Of a stretch of DNA of 9,615 nucleotides, positions 6,957-9,615 are shown piece by piece. Each line of letters begins with the position of its first letter. The first letter of the stretch is position 1. The DNA comes from Accumulibacter sp. (GTDB taxonomy: Bacteria; Pseudomonadota; Gammaproteobacteria; Burkholderiales; Rhodocyclaceae). The notes under the pieces were generated by a model. The model was given only the letters and a program-made list of their open reading frames with translations. It was not told where the DNA came from and made no database searches. The DNA lies in the NCBI GenBank assembly GCA_003538495.1, contig DPSD01000194.1:1-9615 (forward strand). Reading direction: 5' to 3'. The position numbers and the translations under genes are program-made.

Positions 6957-7262
6957 CGGACGATTATCAGACAGCTTGATGCCAAAGTCAAACCAGCCAT
7001 CGGGCGTATGGAATTGGTACGCCTCGCTCTGAAGCAGCAGTTCTTCGGCTCGCCGCCAACCGTCACCGACCCTCCAGCGCTCCCCAAGCTTGGCGCCCTT
7101 CGGCGTCCCGCGGCTGAACGACGGCGAATATTGCGCTCCTCCCGTGGTTGGTGTATCAACACCGGAAAACCGTCTTCCTCGTTCGCTTCCCCCCGGGCCG
7201 GCTGGGCCGGAACCCGACTCATTCTGGATGCCACCGCGCCGTGTTTGAAGCTTTCCTGCTAG
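6909..7262 (-). pseudogene. Open frame without a start codon, possible gene remnant
   Basis: On the - strand one frame stays open for 117 codons and ends in TAA at 6911-6909, but it contains no ATG, GTG or TTG. Its last 57 codons (7082-6912) have the balanced composition of real protein, with stretches such as RAEELLLQSEAYQFHTPDGW and CKKAWEIIHFDDC, unlike the Arg/Ala/Pro-rich shadow frames elsewhere. The first half is Gly/Arg/Ser-rich and less convincing. The frame overlaps the start of the divergent CorC-family gene at 7241, and the predicted promoter lies inside it. The simplest reading is a decayed gene fragment left in the intergenic region; chance is also possible. I do not recognise the family. 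Confidence 0.25.
6963..6991 (-). promoter_or_regulatory. Sigma70-like promoter facing the CorC-family gene pair
   Basis: On the - strand, TTGACT (complement of 6986-6991) is followed after exactly 17 bases by GATAAT (complement of 6963-6968). Each box matches the sigma70 consensus at five of six bases with ideal spacing. It lies in the relatively AT-rich part of the divergent intergenic region and points at the gene starting at 6760. The predicted transcript start is near 6956. This is the best promoter match I found in the window. Confidence 0.55.
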
Positions 7263-8509
7263 TCATCATGCTGCTGCTCTCGGCCTTCTTCTCGGGATCG
7301 GAGACCGCCATCACCTCGCTGTCCTGGGCACGGACCGAATCGCTGCTCAAGGAACAGCGGCTGGGTGCCCGGGCTCTGCACCGGATGAAGAGCAACCTCA
7401 ACCGCACGCTGGTGATCATTCTGATCGGCAACAACCTGGTCAACACCGGGGCCGCGACGCTGGCGACGGTGGTCGCGACCGAGCACTTCGGCCATCTGGG
7501 TCCGGGCCTGGCGGTGGGAGCGATCACCCTGCTGCTGCTGATCTTTGGCGAAATCACCCCGAAGACCTACGCCTCGCGCTACGCCATCGTGATGGCGCTG
7601 CTGGCGGCGGCTCCCCTGGAAATTCTTGGCAAGCTGCTGTTTCCCCTGGTCTGGGCTCTGGAAAAACTCATCCACTGGATGCACAGCTTCTCCAGCCCGC
7701 CGAAGGACCCCACGGTAACCGACACCGAGTTGATCGCGCTGGCTGCGCACGGCACCCGGGAGGGATCGATCGAAGCCGGCGAACACCAGATGATTCGGCG
7801 GATCTTCGACTTCAGTACGCTGCGCGCCAGTGACATCATGGTGCATCGCCACCAGATCTTCTCGCTCGACGGCAATCGCAGCATCCGCGATGCCTTGAAC
7901 GAGATCATTGCCAGTTCGCACTACCGGATCCCGCTGCACTCGGGAAATCCGGACGAAATCAATCAGGTCGTCACGCTGCAGGCGATCCTCGGCGAGGTTG
8001 CGCACGGCAGTCTTGACAAGACCTTGAGCGAGGTCGGCAGCGAGCCGCTGTTCGTTCCTCCCAACCAACCGGTAGACAGTCTGCTGGAGGTGTTGAAGGC
8101 CGACAAGGAGCGGTTGATGGTGGTGGTCAATGAGTTCGGCGCACTGCGCGGGATTTTCACGCTCGAGGACATCCTTGAAGAGCTGGTCGGCGACATCTAC
8201 GATGACCACGAAGCACCGCCTGACACCCAGGCGCTGCTCAAGACTGCCGGTGGCAACGAACTGCTGGTCGACGGCACCACCGAATTGCGGGTCATCGAAG
8301 CCTATTTCGGTCTGTCTCTTTCCGGCCGGCCGTATGACTCGGCAAATCTGTGGATCATCAGCCATCTCGAACGCATTCCCGCTGCCGGCGAATGCCTGCT
8401 CCTTGAAGGCCTTGAGGTAAGAATCGAACGTGCGTCGCGGCGACGGATCCATGAGATCCGGATCAGCCGCCAAGCAGGCGCCGAAGACGGCGGGCAGCCG
8501 GCAGGGTGA
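7241..8509 (+). CDS. HlyC/CorC-family membrane protein (CorB/YfjD-like), divergent third paralog
   Basis: This 422-residue protein is closest in style to CorB/YfjD. A DUF21 domain starts at once with a hydrophobic segment (about 3-24) running into FFSGSETAITSLS, followed by LIGNNLVN (61-68) and GEITPK (103-108). The CBS region spans about 196-325 and the CorC_HlyC domain about 337-410. The second CBS repeat is normal (GIFTLEDILEELVGDIYDD). The first lacks the usual Asp-Leu-Leu ending and instead reads NQVVTLQAILGEV, so nucleotide binding may be altered. The chosen GTG start puts the first membrane helix at the N-terminus as in relatives. The frame is open back to a TTG at 7148, but that adds 31 mostly charged and polar residues with no family resemblance. 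An ATG at 7268 would cut the first helix. No clear ribosome binding site precedes the GTG. It is an inner-membrane protein with a probable role in Mg2+/Co2+ handling; the substrate is unproven. Confidence 0.9.
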   Translation: MFEAFLLVIMLLLSAFFSGSETAITSLSWARTESLLKEQRLGARALHRMKSNLNRTLVIILIGNNLVNTGAATLATVVATEHFGHLGPGLAVGAITLLLLIFGEITPKTYASRYAIVMALLAAAPLEILGKLLFPLVWALEKLIHWMHSFSSPPKDPTVTDTELIALAAHGTREGSIEAGEHQMIRRIFDFSTLRASDIMVHRHQIFSLDGNRSIRDALNEIIASSHYRIPLHSGNPDEINQVVTLQAILGEVAHGSLDKTLSEVGSEPLFVPPNQPVDSLLEVLKADKERLMVVVNEFGALRGIFTLEDILEELVGDIYDDHEAPPDTQALLKTAGGNELLVDGTTELRVIEAYFGLSLSGRPYDSANLWIISHLERIPAAGECLLLEGLEVRIERASRRRIHEIRISRQAGAEDGGQPAG

Positions 8510-8548
8510 AGCCACCCTCGCGGCAAAGGCGCGGGAAATCCGGTGTTG

Positions 8549-8582
8549 CTTGCCAGGCTGACGGTCTGCGCCGTTTGGCAAG
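8549..8582. terminator. Interrupted hairpin between convergent genes
   Basis: CTTGCCA (8549-8555) pairs with TGGCAAG (8576-8582), and an inner ACGG (8561-8564) pairs with CCGT (8571-8574) around a six-base loop, leaving an uneven internal bulge. It lies in the 88-base gap between the ends of the + strand CorC-family gene and the - strand dehydrogenase gene, where a bidirectional terminator is expected. No T-tract follows on either strand, so it is weak as an intrinsic terminator. Confidence 0.4.
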
Positions 8583-8597
8583 TCTTCGCCTGTCCTG

Positions 8598-9614
8598 TCA
8601 GGGTGCTACCCCCGGCAAAGTGAAGCCATCGAGCGACACCCACGGTGGCCGTCCGCCAATCAGGTCGGCGACGGCGCGGCCACTGGCCAGCGACAGGGTG
8701 AAGCCGAGTGCGCCGTGGCCGACGTTGAGCCACAGCTTGTCGTACGCCGTGCGCCCCAGGATCGGCCGGCCGCTCGGGGTCGCCGGTCGTAATCCTGCCC
8801 AGCCTTCCACCTGCCGGTAGTCGACCGCGCCGGGGAAGAGCGCGCGTGCCTCGGCGACCAGCGCGGCCATTCGCCGCGGGTCGATCGCGCGATCGTAGCC
8901 AGTGATGTCGGCGATCCCGGCAACGCGCAGGCGGCCATCGATCCGAGCGTAGACCATCTTGCGCTGAAAGTCGGTGACGCTGAGCGTCGGCGCAGCGCCC
9001 GGGTCGGCAATCGGCGCGGTCAGGCTGTAGCCCTTGAGCGGGTAGATCGGCAGTGACAGTCCCAGCGGGCGTGTCAGCCGTGCACTGTCGGTGCCCGTGG
9101 CGAGTACGTAGGCGTCTGCCTCGAGCCGCCCCCGGCTGGTGTCGATCCCCACGATCTCGCTTCGTCGGACCCGTAGGCGATGAATTTCCGTGTCGAAAAG
9201 GCAGCAGAGTGCCGGCGAGGCGATGCGAATCCGGTCCAGCAGGCCGACGCTGAAACGATAGCAATCGGCGCTGTCCTCGCTGGGCGTATGAACGCCGCCG
9301 ACGATTTCCCGGCGGATACGGTCGAGAGCCGGTTCGATGGCAACGCATGCGGCGCCGTCGAGCACTTGCTGGCGACACTCCGGATCGCCCCCTGATCGGC
9401 TCTGAAAATCGACCTGGCGACGCGCGCCGTTCAGCGCCGCCGTGTCGCGGTAAACCACCAGTTTCCCGGAGTTGGCATAGCCGAAATCGAGCGCTGGTTG
9501 CTGAACGAGCAACTCGCGCATCAGGCGACGGCTGGCATGCCCCAGGCGCAACAGATGGCGGGTCGTCTCGGCGCTGCGCGCGCTGGTGCAGGCCGCCAGA
9601 AACCGCAGGCACCA
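8598..9614 (-). CDS. dadA: D-amino-acid dehydrogenase (DadA family), 5' partial
   Basis: The frame runs from the window edge to a TGA, giving 338 residues. The usual family length is about 415-430, so roughly the first 80-90 residues, including the N-terminal FAD dinucleotide-binding motif, lie beyond the window. The visible part begins WCLRFLAACTSARSAETTRH, typical of DadA, and contains the FAD-side strand ADAYVLATGTDSARL, then PIYPLKGYSLT, then EGWAGLRPATPSGRPILG and NVGHGALGFTLSLASGRAVADLIGG near the C-terminus. These are hallmarks of DadA/DAO-type FAD oxidoreductases. The enzyme would oxidatively deaminate D-amino acids (such as D-alanine) to 2-oxo acids and pass electrons to the respiratory chain at the inner membrane. 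The usual GWT of the C-terminal motif is GFT here. A leucine codon TTG at 9551 is in frame but internal. Its partner alanine racemase, if present, is not in the window. Another DAO-family deaminase is possible. Confidence 0.88.
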   Translation of the reverse strand, partial: WCLRFLAACTSARSAETTRHLLRLGHASRRLMRELLVQQPALDFGYANSGKLVVYRDTAALNGARRQVDFQSRSGGDPECRQQVLDGAACVAIEPALDRIRREIVGGVHTPSEDSADCYRFSVGLLDRIRIASPALCCLFDTEIHRLRVRRSEIVGIDTSRGRLEADAYVLATGTDSARLTRPLGLSLPIYPLKGYSLTAPIADPGAAPTLSVTDFQRKMVYARIDGRLRVAGIADITGYDRAIDPRRMAALVAEARALFPGAVDYRQVEGWAGLRPATPSGRPILGRTAYDKLWLNVGHGALGFTLSLASGRAVADLIGGRPPWVSLDGFTLPGVAP

Positions 9615-9615
9615 G

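Larger units (their letters stand above)
6761..7240. other. 480-base divergent intergenic region
   Basis: No well-supported gene lies between the divergent CorC-family genes. The region holds the ribosome binding site, leader repeats and sigma70-like promoter of the - strand pair, and most of the startless - strand frame described separately. Local composition is more AT-rich around 6910-7000 than in the flanking genes. On the + strand an ATG frame (6927-7262) is open for 111 codons, but it lacks a ribosome binding site, becomes Arg/Pro/Ser-rich and runs into the next gene, so I do not call it. No convincing promoter for the + strand gene at 7241 was found. Confidence 0.6.

Noticed and set aside
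7131..7159. Possible + strand promoter TTGCGC, 17 bases, TATCAA before the third CorC-family gene
   Set aside because: Only three and four consensus matches in the two boxes; too weak to claim.
6776..7234. 152-codon - strand frame across the divergent region
   Set aside because: Composition is Arg/Ser/Ala-rich and there is no ribosome binding site or recognisable motif.
6927..7262. 111-codon + strand frame before the third CorC-family gene
   Set aside because: No ribosome binding site, biased composition in its second half, and it overlaps the conserved start of the next gene.
7259..8581. 440-codon open frame on the - strand opposite the third CorC-family gene
   Set aside because: It is the antisense shadow of a clearly conserved gene, with Gln/Arg/Val-rich composition and no recognisable domain.
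8302..9612. 436-codon - strand frame overlapping the DadA gene
   Set aside because: Same-strand shadow in another frame. It is Arg/Pro/Ser-rich without motifs, while the DadA frame shows family signatures throughout.

Overview
The window is GC-rich bacterial chromosomal DNA with strong G/C bias at third codon positions and tightly packed genes. Gene content and codon style fit a high-GC betaproteobacterium, perhaps Rhodocyclales/Accumulibacter-like. That placement is inference: there is no rRNA or other taxonomic marker here. No mobile element, tRNA, rRNA or CRISPR array was seen.

Block 1 (2-4045, + strand) is a three-gene operon of the transglutaminase / circularly permuted ATP-grasp / alpha-E type. 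It holds the 3' end of a DUF2126 (transglutaminase-family) protein, a fused ATP-grasp plus alpha-E protein (474-3035), and a separate transglutaminase-like cysteine-protease-fold protein with an intact Cys-His-Asp triad (3041-4045). Spacings are short and suggest coupled translation. Published genomic analyses predict that such clusters make or attach a small peptide or amide product, but the product is unknown.

Block 2 (4128-6760, - strand) is two tandem membrane proteins of the DUF21/CNNM-CBS-CorC_HlyC family whose stop and start overlap as ATGA. A third family member (7241-8509) lies divergently on the + strand. The family is linked to Mg2+/Co2+ (and in one E. coli member polyamine) transport. 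The 480-base region between the divergent genes holds a good sigma70-like promoter facing the two-gene unit, a leader of about 195 nt with competing inverted repeats, and an open frame on the - strand that looks like a decayed or misassigned gene.

Block 3 (8598-9614, - strand) is most of a D-amino-acid dehydrogenase (DadA-type FAD oxidoreductase); its N-terminal FAD-binding part lies beyond the window. Convergent gene ends at 4046-4127 and 8510-8597 each contain a hairpin that may end transcription.

The best candidate for poorly understood biology is the peptide-ligase-like operon. The regulatory leader and three-paralog transporter locus come second. Neither is clearly a wholly new system from sequence alone.
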